The notes under the pieces were generated by a model, which ran no database searches, was not told the origin of the DNA, and saw nothing but the letters and a program-made list of their open reading frames with translations. The position numbers and the translations under genes are program-made. A DNA stretch of 64,000 nucleotides, taken from assembly GCA_900317955.1 (NCBI GenBank), contig ONIP01000024.1, positions 44,290-108,289 of the forward strand. The letters run 5' to 3'. This DNA comes from an uncultured Bacteroidales bacterium (GTDB taxonomy: Bacteria; Bacteroidota; Bacteroidia; Bacteroidales; P3). Positions within the stretch are counted from its first letter, which is position 1; each line of letters opens with the position of its first letter. Shown here in pieces: positions 9,071 to 17,452 of this stretch.

Positions 9071-10915
9071 ATGAAAGAAAAACGTTGGATATTAAGGGAA
9101 GATTATGACAAAGAGGTAGTTAAAAAACTTGCGGAAGCATTAGGCGTTGATGAAATTATCGCCACGTTACTTGTTGAACGTGGTGTTACCACATTCGAAG
9201 AGGCACGGTGTTTCTTCCGACCAAGCTTGGACCAGTTGCATGATCCTTTCCTAATGAAGGACATGGACCGCGCTATTGCTCGTATCAACGAGGCGGTTCG
9301 CCGACGCGAGCGGATTCTCATCTACGGGGATTACGACGTGGACGGCACTTCGGCTGTTGCCCTGGTGTACTCTTACCTCAGTACATTCCACCGCAACATC
9401 GATTTTTATATTCCCGACCGCGACAGTGAAGGCTACGGCATCTCGTTCCAAGGCATAGACTATGCTCATGAAACGGGAGTGAAGCTGGTGATAGCCTTAG
9501 ACTGCGGCATCAAGGCCATGGAGCAGGTAGCGTATGCCACCTCGCTAGGCATTGACTTCATAATTGGCGACCACCACCTGCCCGACGGCGAGAACATACC
9601 GGCGGCCGTGGCAGTACTCGACCCCAAACGGGTGGACTGCCCATACCCCTACAAGGAGCTTTCGGGCTGCGGCATCGGGTTTAAGATTGTGGAAGCCCAT
9701 CAGGAACAGCGCGTAGGGGTGCGCCTGTGCGACCCGCCCGACAGTCTGGACGACATACGTCGTGAGAAGCGCGACGCCTTGCAGCTGAACCTGCTTAAAT
9801 ACCTCGACTTGGTGGCTGTGAGCATCGCGTCGGATATTGTACCCATTATGGGCGAGAACCGTGTGTTGGCCACCTACGGGCTGAAGGTCATCAATACACA
9901 TCCGCGACCGGGTATAGAGGCCATACTGACCTACGGCCACATTGAACGCCGCACCGAAGAAGAGATGCGCAACCATCCCGAGGATACCTCCTATTTCCGC
10001 AAGGAACTGAACACCACCGATCTGGTTTTCCTTGTGGGACCGCGAATCAATGCGGCAGGACGTATTCGCAGTGCCTTCGACTCGGTACGGTTGCTGCTTA
10101 GCGACAACCCCGCCCAGGCAGGCATGCTTGCCGAAGAGATAAACCAGTACAACACGCAACGAAAGGATCTCGACAGCGCCGCCACCGAGGAGGCCAAGCG
10201 CCGCATTGAGAGCGACCCAGTGATGAAGGCCCGCCACAGCATAGTGCTCTTCGACGAGTCATGGCACAAGGGCGTAGTGGGAATTGTTGCTTCGAGGCTG
10301 GTGGAGGCTTACTACAAGCCCACCATCATTTTCACACGCTCGACCGACGACCTGATTACAGGGTCGGCACGTAGTATCAAGGAGTTTGACGTACACACTG
10401 CATTGGAACAGTGCGCCGACCTGTTAGAGCATTTCGGCGGACACAAATGCGCCGCAGGTGTGTCGGTGAAGCCGGAGAACTTCGAGGCATTCAAAGTCCG
10501 CTTCGAGGAAGTGGTGACACAAACCTTGCAGGACAAGACATGGTCTCCCGAGATAGAGATAGACGCAGAGGTGGATTTCGGCAAGCATATAACGCCCAAG
10601 TTCCTCCGAATACTGAAACAGTTCAGTCCTTTCGGACCCGAAAACAACGTGCCGGTATTCATGTCGCGGAGCCTTGTGGACACTGGCTATTCGCGCATTG
10701 TCGGCACCAACCACTTGAAACTAAATGTCATCTCCCTGCTTTCGAGGTCGAAGACCTTTCCGGCTATCGGATTCCAGTTGGGTCATTGCTACCCCCGCGT
10801 CAAGAAAGGAGACCCCTTCACGATATGCTACACCCTTGAAGAAAATTATTGGAACGGGAAGACCGACATACAGATCAATGTGAAAGACCTCCGTTTCGAC
10901 GAGGACGAAGTATGA
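9071..10915 (+). CDS. recJ: Single-stranded-DNA-specific exonuclease RecJ
   Basis: 5'-3' single-strand exonuclease of recombination and mismatch repair. The 614 residues contain the DHH phosphoesterase motifs IYGDYDVDGTSA (near residue 83), ALDCGIKA, and GDHHLPDG with the name-giving DHH triad. The DHHA1 domain with GGHKCAAGVS lies near residue 455, and a C-terminal OB-type domain includes PFGPENNVPVF. Length is normal. It is followed by a repetitive spacer and ettA. Confidence 0.95.
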   Translation: MKEKRWILREDYDKEVVKKLAEALGVDEIIATLLVERGVTTFEEARCFFRPSLDQLHDPFLMKDMDRAIARINEAVRRRERILIYGDYDVDGTSAVALVYSYLSTFHRNIDFYIPDRDSEGYGISFQGIDYAHETGVKLVIALDCGIKAMEQVAYATSLGIDFIIGDHHLPDGENIPAAVAVLDPKRVDCPYPYKELSGCGIGFKIVEAHQEQRVGVRLCDPPDSLDDIRREKRDALQLNLLKYLDLVAVSIASDIVPIMGENRVLATYGLKVINTHPRPGIEAILTYGHIERRTEEEMRNHPEDTSYFRKELNTTDLVFLVGPRINAAGRIRSAFDSVRLLLSDNPAQAGMLAEEINQYNTQRKDLDSAATEEAKRRIESDPVMKARHSIVLFDESWHKGVVGIVASRLVEAYYKPTIIFTRSTDDLITGSARSIKEFDVHTALEQCADLLEHFGGHKCAAGVSVKPENFEAFKVRFEEVVTQTLQDKTWSPEIEIDAEVDFGKHITPKFLRILKQFSPFGPENNVPVFMSRSLVDTGYSRIVGTNHLKLNVISLLSRSKTFPAIGFQLGHCYPRVKKGDPFTICYTLEENYWNGKTDIQINVKDLRFDEDEV

Positions 10916-10974
10916 TTTTGAATAATTGCTTGAATGCTTGAGTGTGTCATTGTTTGAATGGCTGGCGCGCAAAA

Positions 10975-11140
10975 CAATCAGACAATCAGACAATCAAGCA
11001 ATAAAAAAAACACTCCAGCAATCAAGCAATCTAAAAAAACTCAAGCAATCAAGCAATCGGACATTCATGCAATCAGAAAATCAGACAATCAAGCAATAAA
11101 AAAACACTCCAGCAATCAAGCAATCAGACAATCAAGCAAT
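10975..11140. repeat. Degenerate tandem repeat between recJ and ettA
   Basis: Built from the 10-11 bp words CAATCAAGCAAT and CAATCAGACAAT. A longer block (CAGACAATCAAGCAATA, an A-run, then CACTCCAGCAATCAAGCA) occurs twice about 107 bp apart. The ettA frame happens to stay open through it. Confidence 0.75.
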
Positions 11141-11155
11141 CAACACATTACCCCT

Positions 11156-12826
11156 ATGGCAGACGACAAGAAAATCATCTTCTCTATGGTAGGCGTTGGC
11201 AAGTTGATACCGCCTTCGCGTCAGATATTGAAAAACATCTATTTATCTTTCTTCTACGGTGCCAAGATAGGCATTATAGGTTTGAACGGCTCAGGCAAGT
11301 CGAGCTTGCTGAAGATAATAGCCGGGGTGGACAAGGACTACCAAGGCGAAGTGGTTTTTGCACCGGGCTACAGCGTGGGATACCTGGAACAGGAGCCCAA
11401 GCTGGACGACAGCAAGACGGTGAAAGAGGTAGTTCAGGAGGCTGTGCAGCCTGTGGTGGACGCCTTGAAGGAGTACGAAGAGGTGAACAACGCCTTTGCC
11501 GAACCCGATGCCGACTTTGACAAGCTGTGCCAGCGGCAGGGCGAATTGACCGAACTCCTCGAGCAATACGATGCCTGGAACCTGGACAGCCGATTGGAAC
11601 GAGCCATGGATGCCCTGCGCTGCCCCGACGAGGACACCCCTGTCAAGAATCTCAGCGGCGGTGAGAGAAGACGTGTGGCATTGTGCCGACTGCTGCTGCA
11701 AGAGCCGGATATCCTGCTGTTGGACGAGCCGACCAACCACCTCGATGCGGAGAGTATCGACTGGCTGGAACAACATCTGCGCCAATACAAGGGCACGGTC
11801 ATTGCCGTTACACACGACCGTTATTTCCTTGACAATGTGGCAGGATGGATTCTTGAGTTGGACCGCGGCGAAGGTATACCGTGGCAAGGGAACTACAGCA
11901 GCTGGCTTGACCAGAAGACACAGCGACTGGCCATGGAGGAAAAGCAGGAGAGCAAGCGTCGCAAAACCCTGCAACGCGAGCTGGAATGGGTGCGCATGGC
12001 CCCGAAGGCAAGACATGCCAAAGGGAAAGCCCGTTTGGCAGCTTACGACCGCATGATGAACGAGGACGTGAAAGAGAAAGAGCAGAATCTGGAAATCTAC
12101 ATACCTAATGGACCGCGACTGGGCAACAAAGTGCTGGAAGTGGAGGGCGTGAGCAAGGCCTACGGCGACAAGTTGCTGTATGAGAACCTGACGTTCAGCC
12201 TGCCACCTGCGGGCATTGTTGGCGTTATCGGTCCCAATGGATGCGGCAAGACTACGCTCTTCCGCCTGATTATGGGATTGGAGAAGCCCGATACAGGCAC
12301 GTTTACCGTGGGCGAGACAGTGAAGATTGGATATGTAGACCAGCAGCATGTGCAGATTGACCCCGAGAAGAGTGTGTACGATGTAGTGTCGGAGGGCAAC
12401 GAGTTGATTAGCATGGGCGGTCGGTTGGTAAACGCACGTGCGTATATCTCGCGTTTTAACTTCACTGGTACCGACCAGAGCAAGAAAGCCGGTGTGCTGA
12501 GTGGTGGTGAACGCAACCGCCTGCATTTGGCATTGACGCTGAAGAGCGAGGCCAACGTGCTGCTGCTTGACGAACCCACCAACGACATTGATGTGAACAC
12601 GATGCGCGCGTTGGAGGAGGGCTTGGAGAACTTTGCCGGATGCGCAGTAGTCATCAGCCACGACCGTTGGTTCCTCGACCGTATCTGTACCCACATACTG
12701 GCCTTTGAGGGCGACTCGCAGGTCTACTTCTTCGAGGGCAGCTACAGCGAATACGAGGAGAACCGGAAAAAACGTCTCGGCGACGACACTCCGCACCGTC
12801 TGCGCTACAAGAAACTAATGAAGTAA
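11156..12826 (+). CDS. ettA: ABC-F protein EttA, energy-dependent translational throttle
   Basis: 556 residues, two ABC ATPase domains and no membrane helices. Domain 1: Walker A GLNGSGKSS, signature LSGGERRRVAL, Walker B DILLLDEPTNHLDAES. Domain 2: GPNGCGKTT, LSGGERNRLHLAL, NVLLLDEPTNDID. The start IIFSMVGVGKLIPPSRQILK is characteristic of EttA, which binds the ribosomal E site and gates elongation by ATP/ADP ratio. The ATG at 11156 is chosen because it gives the family N-terminus MADDKKIIFSM. An in-frame ATG at 10958 would prepend 66 residues translated from the repeat. Confidence 0.93.
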   Translation: MADDKKIIFSMVGVGKLIPPSRQILKNIYLSFFYGAKIGIIGLNGSGKSSLLKIIAGVDKDYQGEVVFAPGYSVGYLEQEPKLDDSKTVKEVVQEAVQPVVDALKEYEEVNNAFAEPDADFDKLCQRQGELTELLEQYDAWNLDSRLERAMDALRCPDEDTPVKNLSGGERRRVALCRLLLQEPDILLLDEPTNHLDAESIDWLEQHLRQYKGTVIAVTHDRYFLDNVAGWILELDRGEGIPWQGNYSSWLDQKTQRLAMEEKQESKRRKTLQRELEWVRMAPKARHAKGKARLAAYDRMMNEDVKEKEQNLEIYIPNGPRLGNKVLEVEGVSKAYGDKLLYENLTFSLPPAGIVGVIGPNGCGKTTLFRLIMGLEKPDTGTFTVGETVKIGYVDQQHVQIDPEKSVYDVVSEGNELISMGGRLVNARAYISRFNFTGTDQSKKAGVLSGGERNRLHLALTLKSEANVLLLDEPTNDIDVNTMRALEEGLENFAGCAVVISHDRWFLDRICTHILAFEGDSQVYFFEGSYSEYEENRKKRLGDDTPHRLRYKKLMK

Positions 12827-12922
12827 ATATTGAAAGGAGACAATTGATATTTTCGAGGCACCTTCCCCACCCCATCGAGGTTTCAATTTTCTAATTTCAA
12901 TTTACCCGATTTTATTTTTTAC

Positions 12923-13378
12923 ATGAAAAAGGTAGTACTCATATTCTTAATTCTCTATACTCAACTCTCAATTATCAGTTCTCTTTCAGCTCAAGAGATT
13001 GGGGTGAAGTATGACGAGAATGGGCGCGTGGCAAGTTCGTCGCACGGGGTGGTGGATGCCAACGACCGTTTGGCGGTGCTTATCACCTATACCTACGACA
13101 GCGTAGGCGTAGTGGAGACCCGCACCCTGCAAAGCTACGACAAGCAGGGACGCCCTGTGCGCAGAGAGGTGTACACCGTTGACGAGTATTTGCTATATAC
13201 CCAGGAGAACAAGTATGACTGCCACGGCAACCGCATCCGTTGCATACAGACCTCCTACGACGAAGACGGCAAGCCCACAGAGACGATATATAAATACCGC
13301 TACAGCAAGCAGCCCGACGGCATCTGGAAATTGGTCAGCATCCTCCTAAACGGGAAGGAGGTCCTGCTTGAAGAATAA
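12923..13378 (+). CDS. Small exported protein with YD-like repeats
   Basis: 151 residues with a signal peptide (MKKVVLIFLILYTQL to SAQE). The mature part has repeated YDENGR, YDSVG, YDKQGR, YDCHGN and YDEDGK motifs at roughly 20-residue intervals, similar to the YD-repeat or DUF3836 style of Bacteroidetes secreted proteins. Function unknown. Its last codons overlap the next gene by 11 bp. Confidence 0.7.
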   Translation: MKKVVLIFLILYTQLSIISSLSAQEIGVKYDENGRVASSSHGVVDANDRLAVLITYTYDSVGVVETRTLQSYDKQGRPVRREVYTVDEYLLYTQENKYDCHGNRIRCIQTSYDEDGKPTETIYKYRYSKQPDGIWKLVSILLNGKEVLLEE

Positions 13379-13868
13379 GGTCAAAACCGTGGTAGTGCTT
13401 GTGGCAATATTAATAGTGCCATGCCTGCTATTCTATCTGATGCAACGACACGACAAGCGTGAAGATTGTGAGTCGGCAAAAGCCTTCGACCTACTTGTCA
13501 AGACCATTTATTTCGAAGGCGATGTACTGTCCGCACCAGTATACAACAACACCACCCTGCTATGCATCAAGATTGACACCAACAGTGTAGATTCGTTCTA
13601 TTATTTCAGCCGTGATTGGGCTCTTTGTATCCGTGACAGTGTGGCGGTAATTCCTATCGGGATGATTGACAAGTATGATTCGGCAGACCTCTTCAAAACC
13701 ACTGCCCAACGAGTGGTAGTTAACAAAGACCACAACAAAAAGACCCTATTCATCCGAGGCAACGACACCCTACCCCAAGACCTCGACCTGTGGCCGGCAA
13801 AACTGGAAGAGGTACACCTTCTGATGGCTTGGGAGAACGCCTTAGACTCCATCCGACCTAAAAAATAG
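13368..13868 (+). CDS. Small membrane-anchored protein of unknown function
   Basis: 166 residues with one N-terminal hydrophobic helix (VKTVVVLVAILIVPCLLFYL) and an extracytoplasmic remainder without recognisable motifs. The start is TTG at 13368, overlapping the preceding stop; no in-frame ATG precedes the helix. The tight overlap suggests a two-gene operon with the YD-repeat protein. Confidence 0.65.
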   Translation: MKNKVKTVVVLVAILIVPCLLFYLMQRHDKREDCESAKAFDLLVKTIYFEGDVLSAPVYNNTTLLCIKIDTNSVDSFYYFSRDWALCIRDSVAVIPIGMIDKYDSADLFKTTAQRVVVNKDHNKKTLFIRGNDTLPQDLDLWPAKLEEVHLLMAWENALDSIRPKK

Positions 13869-13897
13869 AGGTCAGCGTGTTTATTAGACAAATAAAA

Positions 13898-13928
13898 TTT
13901 GTTGAAAAGGAGAATTTTTGTATTTTTG
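13898..13928 (+). promoter_or_regulatory. Consensus Bacteroidetes promoter for the epimerase gene
   Basis: TTTG at 13898-13901, exactly 19 bp, then TATTTTTG at 13921-13928. The start would be near 13932, giving a leader of about 135 nt before the ATG at 14067. A tiny ORF of 11 codons (ATG 13997) lies in the leader; its significance is unknown. Confidence 0.75.
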
Positions 13929-14066
13929 CATTTTAATAAAAAAAGTGAGTTCTATTGTTTTCAATTGCTTTAGTTGACGTTGCGGCATTGTCAGCCATGA
14001 CGGAGACGCAGCAGGGGGATGAAAAGACCTGAGGCAAAGTAGGAATAGACTCTTGATTGTATCGCT

Positions 14067-15128
14067 ATGAATGTATTAGTTACAGGCTCTGCCGGTTTTA
14101 TCGGAGCAAATTTGGTTTTGAACTTATTGGAGCAGGACTCCCCTATCGATATTGTGGGACTGGATTCCTTGAACGCATACTATGACATAAGGCTGAAGGA
14201 GTACCGGTTGGGGTTGATTGACCGATGTGCTGCGAAACACCCTGAAAGCAAATATACTTTTGTAAAAGGGAATATTGCCGACAAGGCTTTAGTGAACAAG
14301 CTTTTTGCCGAGAACCGCTTCGACATTGTTGTGAATCTGGCCGCCCAGGCGGGGGTAAGATACAGTATTGAGAATCCTGACTCCTATATAGAAAGCAATA
14401 TAATAGGTTTTTACAATATCCTTGAAGCCTGCCGACAGTATCCTGTGAAGCATTTGGTGTATGCCAGCAGCAGCAGTGTTTACGGCGGCAATACGAAGAT
14501 GCCATTCAGTACGGAGGACAATGTGGACCATCCTGTAAGCCTGTATGCTGCGACCAAGAAGAGCAACGAACTCTTTGCACATTGCTACAGCAAGCTTTAC
14601 GACATTCCGACAACGGGTTTGCGTTTCTTTACCGTGTACGGGCCTGCGGGACGGCCAGACATGGCCTACTTCAGTTTTACCGACAAACTGATACGAGGCG
14701 AGACCATCAAGATATACAACTATGGCAATTGCCGACGCGATTTCACTTATGTTGACGACATCGTGGCGGGCATTGCTCTGGTGATGAAACGGGCACCGCA
14801 ACGCAAGACGGGAGCCGACGGCCTGCCCATTGCACCGTATGCCATATACAATATCGGTGGCGGCAAGCCGGAAAGTCTCCTGGATTTTGTCCAGATATTG
14901 CAAGAAGAGCTATTGCGAACAGGCCTATTGCCCAAAGACTATGATTTTGAGGCACACAAACAGCTGGTGCCGATGCAGGCGGGCGATGTGCCGGTAACCT
15001 ACGCCGACACAAGTGCTTTGGAGCGGGATTTTGGATTTGTTCCAAAGAAAACCCTTCGGGAGGGATTAGCATCGTTTGCAGAGTGGTACCAAAAGTTCTA
15101 TAAGGCAGCCTCAAATAATTGCTCTTGA
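14067..15128 (+). CDS. UDP-glucuronate 4-epimerase family (NAD-dependent SDR)
   Basis: 353 residues of an extended short-chain dehydrogenase: Rossmann motif TGSAGFIGANL at the N-terminus, the NAD loop NLAAQAGVRYSIENP typical of GAE/CapI-type UDP-glucuronate epimerases, and SSSSVYG with the YAATKKSNEL active-site Tyr-X3-Lys. RRDFTYVDDIV and the QAGDVPVTYAD tail also match this subfamily. It would make UDP-galacturonate for surface polysaccharide. No other polysaccharide genes are adjacent; it has its own promoter. Confidence 0.9.
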   Translation: MNVLVTGSAGFIGANLVLNLLEQDSPIDIVGLDSLNAYYDIRLKEYRLGLIDRCAAKHPESKYTFVKGNIADKALVNKLFAENRFDIVVNLAAQAGVRYSIENPDSYIESNIIGFYNILEACRQYPVKHLVYASSSSVYGGNTKMPFSTEDNVDHPVSLYAATKKSNELFAHCYSKLYDIPTTGLRFFTVYGPAGRPDMAYFSFTDKLIRGETIKIYNYGNCRRDFTYVDDIVAGIALVMKRAPQRKTGADGLPIAPYAIYNIGGGKPESLLDFVQILQEELLRTGLLPKDYDFEAHKQLVPMQAGDVPVTYADTSALERDFGFVPKKTLREGLASFAEWYQKFYKAASNNCS

Positions 15129-15405
15129 AAGGAGCATTCATGACAATCAATACCGAATATTATACACGAATTGCCATGTGATACACAAAAGTCTACACGT
15201 ATCACACGTACTACATGTGTAAAAAAATGTTTTTGATACACGAGATAAGTGGAAAAGAAACACGTGAGATTATCAAGAATTCACGACTATTAATGATAAT
15301 TTGTGTTTGATTATTTTTGGAGGATACCATTTGTAATTGGATTGTCAATTGGATTGATTTTTGCAAAAAAATGTATATCCTAACTAACTAATCAAAAATA
15401 TTTTG

Positions 15406-15413
15406 TATCTTTG
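15406..15413 (+). promoter_or_regulatory. -7 box in front of the truncated AlbA/HATPase gene
   Basis: TATCTTTG, a full match to TAnnTTTG. A transcript would begin within the palindrome that follows. Confidence 0.5.
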
Positions 15414-15418
15414 TAATC

Positions 15419-15435
15419 GCCATTACGGTAATGGC
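15419..15435. repeat. Perfect 8-1-8 palindrome at a predicted transcription start
   Basis: GCCATTAC, one G, then GTAATGGC. It covers the predicted start of the promoter at 15406-15413, a typical position for a repressor operator; otherwise it would form a 5' hairpin. Confidence 0.6.
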
Positions 15436-15446
15436 TATTATTTAAA

Positions 15447-16124
15447 TTGATAGTGAATGCCGTTGCCCACCGCGACTACAGCATCTTGGGTACAGACATC
15501 ATGGTGAAAATATTCGACAATCATTATGTGGTGGAAAGCCCGGGAATCTTGCCTGGCATGGTGCGCATCGACAATATCCGACAGATGCATTTCTCGCGTA
15601 ATCCCAAGATAGTCGAGTTTATGCGAGAATACAAACTGGTTAAAGAGTTCGGTGAGGGTGTTGACCGTATGTTCCGCGAGATGGCCGAAGTCGGCAACCC
15701 TGCCCCCGAATACAAGCAAGTGGAGTTTATGGTCAAGGTAAAACTAACTTCGGTATTGAGAGATGAGGATGAAACTGTGGAGAAAGGTACATTGAAAATT
15801 CCGGAAAAAAGTACACTGGAAACAGAAGATGGCCAGGGAAAGGGCCAGAAAACAAGGAAGTGGCCAGAAAGTGGACCAGAGAAAACTGTGGAGAAAACTG
15901 TGGAGAAAACTGTGGAGAAAACCGTGGAGAAAATCACACGTATAATCAAAGAGAATCCAACCATTACTATAAAAGAATTGTCTTTGTTATTGTCTTTGAC
16001 ACGTAGAGGTGTTGAAGAGCAAATCAAATCATTAAAAGCTAAAGGCATCATCCGCCGTGTGGGGCCTGATAAGGGTGGACATTGGGAGGTGATAGTGCAA
16101 GATGAAAAAGAAGTGAAGCAATAA
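15447..16124 (+). pseudogene. 5'-truncated AlbA_2/HATPase_c_4 ATP-binding protein
   Basis: The 225 codons correspond to the C-terminal half of the widespread putative-transcriptional-regulator family: VNAVAHRDYS is the N-box of its HATPase_c_4 domain, followed by ESPGILPG, RNPKIVEFM and GEGVDRMFREM. The C-terminus is a winged-helix-like segment (TIKELSLLLSLTRRGVEEQIKSL). The N-terminal AlbA_2 (Schlafen-like) DNA-binding domain is missing: an in-frame stop lies at 15429-15431, and only a TTG start precedes VNAVAHRDY. The linker contains four 12-bp units (15879-15926) encoding EKTV repeats. Most likely a remnant, although the frame is intact and a promoter lies upstream. Confidence 0.75.
15879..15926 (+). 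repeat. In-frame 12-bp tandem repeat (GAGAAAACTGTG x4)
   Basis: Three identical copies, one with a single change (GAGAAAACCGTG), and a fifth degenerate copy. They encode Glu-Lys-Thr-Val units in the linker before the winged-helix segment. Confidence 0.9.
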
Positions 16125-16132
16125 AAGCAAAT

Positions 16133-16210
16133 GAATGGCTTGGCGACTTTAATGAAACTAGAACGGAGAGAATATAAAACACTGAAAAATAGACAAAAAA
16201 CCACCGCGCA
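16133..16210. repeat. 78-bp direct repeat, copy 1
   Basis: Starts GAATGG and ends ACCACCGCGCA. It is similar, by eye about four bases in five, to 16365-16442. It lies just after the truncated AlbA gene. Confidence 0.75.
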
Positions 16211-16222
16211 GTTTGTTGATGT

Positions 16223-16305
16223 GGAAAATAAGGAAGTTTAAAGGGTGGAAAAGTGGGAAAATAAGGAAGTTTTAAGGGGTGAAAATGGGGAAAATAAGGA
16301 AGTTT
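16223..16305. repeat. 33-bp-period tandem repeat with core GGAAAATAAGGAAGTTT
   Basis: Three perfect copies of the 17-bp core at 16223, 16256 and 16289, exactly 33 bp apart, with G-rich variable spacers. It lies between the two 78-bp repeats. Confidence 0.85.
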
Positions 16306-16341
16306 GATAAAATATTTTTGTGCAGATAAGGAATTATTTCG

Positions 16342-16349
16342 TATCTTTG
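16342..16349 (+). promoter_or_regulatory. -7 box, duplicated upstream of the caspase gene
   Basis: TATCTTTG followed by CAACTGCTTTTGAAAG. Nearly the same sequence occurs at 17445 (TATCTTTG, then CAATTGCTTTTAAAAG), so the two promoter regions are probably duplicates. Confidence 0.55.
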
Positions 16350-16364
16350 CAACTGCTTTTGAAA

Positions 16365-16442
16365 GAATGGGTGGGCATTTTAATGAAACCAGAATAGAGT
16401 GAATAGAAAACACTGAAAAATAGATAGAGAAACTACCGCGCA
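16365..16442. repeat. 78-bp direct repeat, copy 2
   Basis: Partner of 16133-16210. Its right end (ACTACCGCGCA) runs directly into the 47-bp promoter-bearing repeat at 16435-16481. Confidence 0.75.
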
Positions 16443-16481
16443 AAAAGATTGCACTTCGAGGGTGTAATTTTGCAGCCGAAA
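16435..16481 (+). repeat. 47-bp promoter-bearing repeat, copy 1
   Basis: Runs from ACCGCGCAAAAAG to GCAGCCGAAA and contains the -7 box TAATTTTG at 16465-16472. It matches 17131-17177 at 46 of 47 positions by eye. It lies 31 bp upstream of the gene at 16513. Confidence 0.85.
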
Positions 16482-16512
16482 ATGAAACAGAAACTATCCA
16501 ACAAACTGAGTT

Positions 16513-16995
16513 ATGGAACATGATAAATTGAAAACATTTGATATTAAGGGTGCCAGTTTTGAATTGACAGAAGATGCAAAGTTGGCATATCTTATACATT
16601 TTGCTGCTCCTTTCACGGGTGGAGATGAGTGTATCGTTCCAAAGGGAACTACATTTATTGTAAAAGGACTAATGCGGGATGATGCATTCTATATAAGACT
16701 GGAAGCTGGTGATAATATTAAGGTTAATGATGAATTGACCAAGCTTTTGGATGCTATGGAAGAAAAAGTTAAGAGAGGTGAAGATGGCAAATTGTTTTCA
16801 AGACTGCAAGGATTCTCTTTTTTTATAACAGAAGAGCAAATTAGAACCCTTCCACTAAAGTTTGCTTGTGGAGTAAAGGAAAGATTGTTGGATTGTATAA
16901 TGTACCAAAAATGTTACTGGAATAAATGTTTGGTTGCAATGGGAAGACCAAAGGAATATTTAGATGTTCCTGATGATTATTCCCTCGAATTATAG
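16513..16995 (+). CDS. Hypothetical protein, AT-rich accessory gene
   Basis: 160 residues, no signal peptide, no membrane helix, no motif I recognise. It is mixed alpha/beta in character with an acidic middle (NDELTKLLDAMEEKVKRGEDGKL) and three or four cysteines toward the C-terminus (FACGVKERLLDC, KCYWNKC). Base composition is AT-rich like the genes to its right and unlike recJ/ettA. It follows a copy of the 47-bp promoter repeat. Confidence 0.65.
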   Translation: MEHDKLKTFDIKGASFELTEDAKLAYLIHFAAPFTGGDECIVPKGTTFIVKGLMRDDAFYIRLEAGDNIKVNDELTKLLDAMEEKVKRGEDGKLFSRLQGFSFFITEEQIRTLPLKFACGVKERLLDCIMYQKCYWNKCLVAMGRPKEYLDVPDDYSLEL

Positions 16996-17130
16996 CAAAT
17001 GTTTGGATGCAAAAAAAAGAATTAGACCTTTATATACATTATTGATATTTTGATATTTATTAGGCGGAATATTAATATAATGTACACAGAAAAGAATAGT
17101 ATAGGAAGCGAAGGAGAATATATAATAACC

Positions 17131-17177
17131 ACCGCGCAAAAAGATTGCACTTCGAGGGTGTATTTTTGCAGCCGAAA
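17131..17177 (+). repeat. 47-bp promoter-bearing repeat, copy 2
   Basis: Same element as 16435-16481, here with -7 box TATTTTTG (17161-17168). No gene follows closely; the next sequence is a long hairpin, so this copy may drive a small RNA or be a relic. Confidence 0.8.
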
Positions 17178-17184
17178 TATGCAG

Positions 17185-17229
17185 ATTCCGAACAGAAAAA
17201 CGAGAAAAAGTCGTTTTTCTGTACGGAAT
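17185..17229 (+). other. Long inverted repeat (19-bp arms, 7-nt loop), possible small RNA or terminator
   Basis: Left arm 17185-17203, loop GAAAAAG, right arm 17211-17229, with one mismatch in 19 pairs. It starts about 15 bases after the -7 box of the second 47-bp repeat, so the transcript would fold at once. A pyrimidine-rich run (CTTTCTTTTTCCC) follows, making a terminator possible. Confidence 0.6.
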
Positions 17230-17444
17230 TCTTTCTTTTTCCCATTAAGCGACAAGAAAAACGAAGTGCGCAATTGTTGCGTTATTGGGGTGTATTATTG
17301 TTGAAAAAAGAGAGAAGGACTATAAATGGATTAAGACTCTTTTTAGACAGATTTTTAGCTGAGAACTGAAGCATCCACATCTGTTCTACCCTTCAATTTG
17401 GGAATCGAGATTGATGTATTTTATGCAAAATGGAAAATTATTAG

Positions 17445-17452
17445 TATCTTTG
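17445..17452 (+). promoter_or_regulatory. -7 box for the caspase operon
   Basis: TATCTTTG followed by CA, with TATG 19 bp upstream as a weak -33. The predicted leader is about 70 nt before the ATG at 17527. Confidence 0.6.

Larger units (their letters stand above)
15129..15446. other. Intergenic region left of the accessory region
   Basis: 318 bp, AT-rich, no supported gene. The words ACACGT and TACACG recur (15155-15275). At its right end are a -7 box (15406-15413) and a palindrome (15419-15435) in front of the truncated gene. Confidence 0.6.

Noticed and set aside
10958..11155. Upstream ATG giving EttA a 66-residue extension
   Set aside because: The extension is translated repeat (Gln/Ser/Asn/Lys words); the family N-terminus begins at 11156.
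16048..16599. Minus-strand ORF with LPYFP repeats
   Set aside because: It is the translation of the 33-bp tandem repeat and overlaps two plus-strand genes; no other support.
17145..17369. Small ORFs of 74-84 codons before the caspase gene
   Set aside because: They run across the promoter repeat and both arms of the inverted repeat and have no protein-like features.
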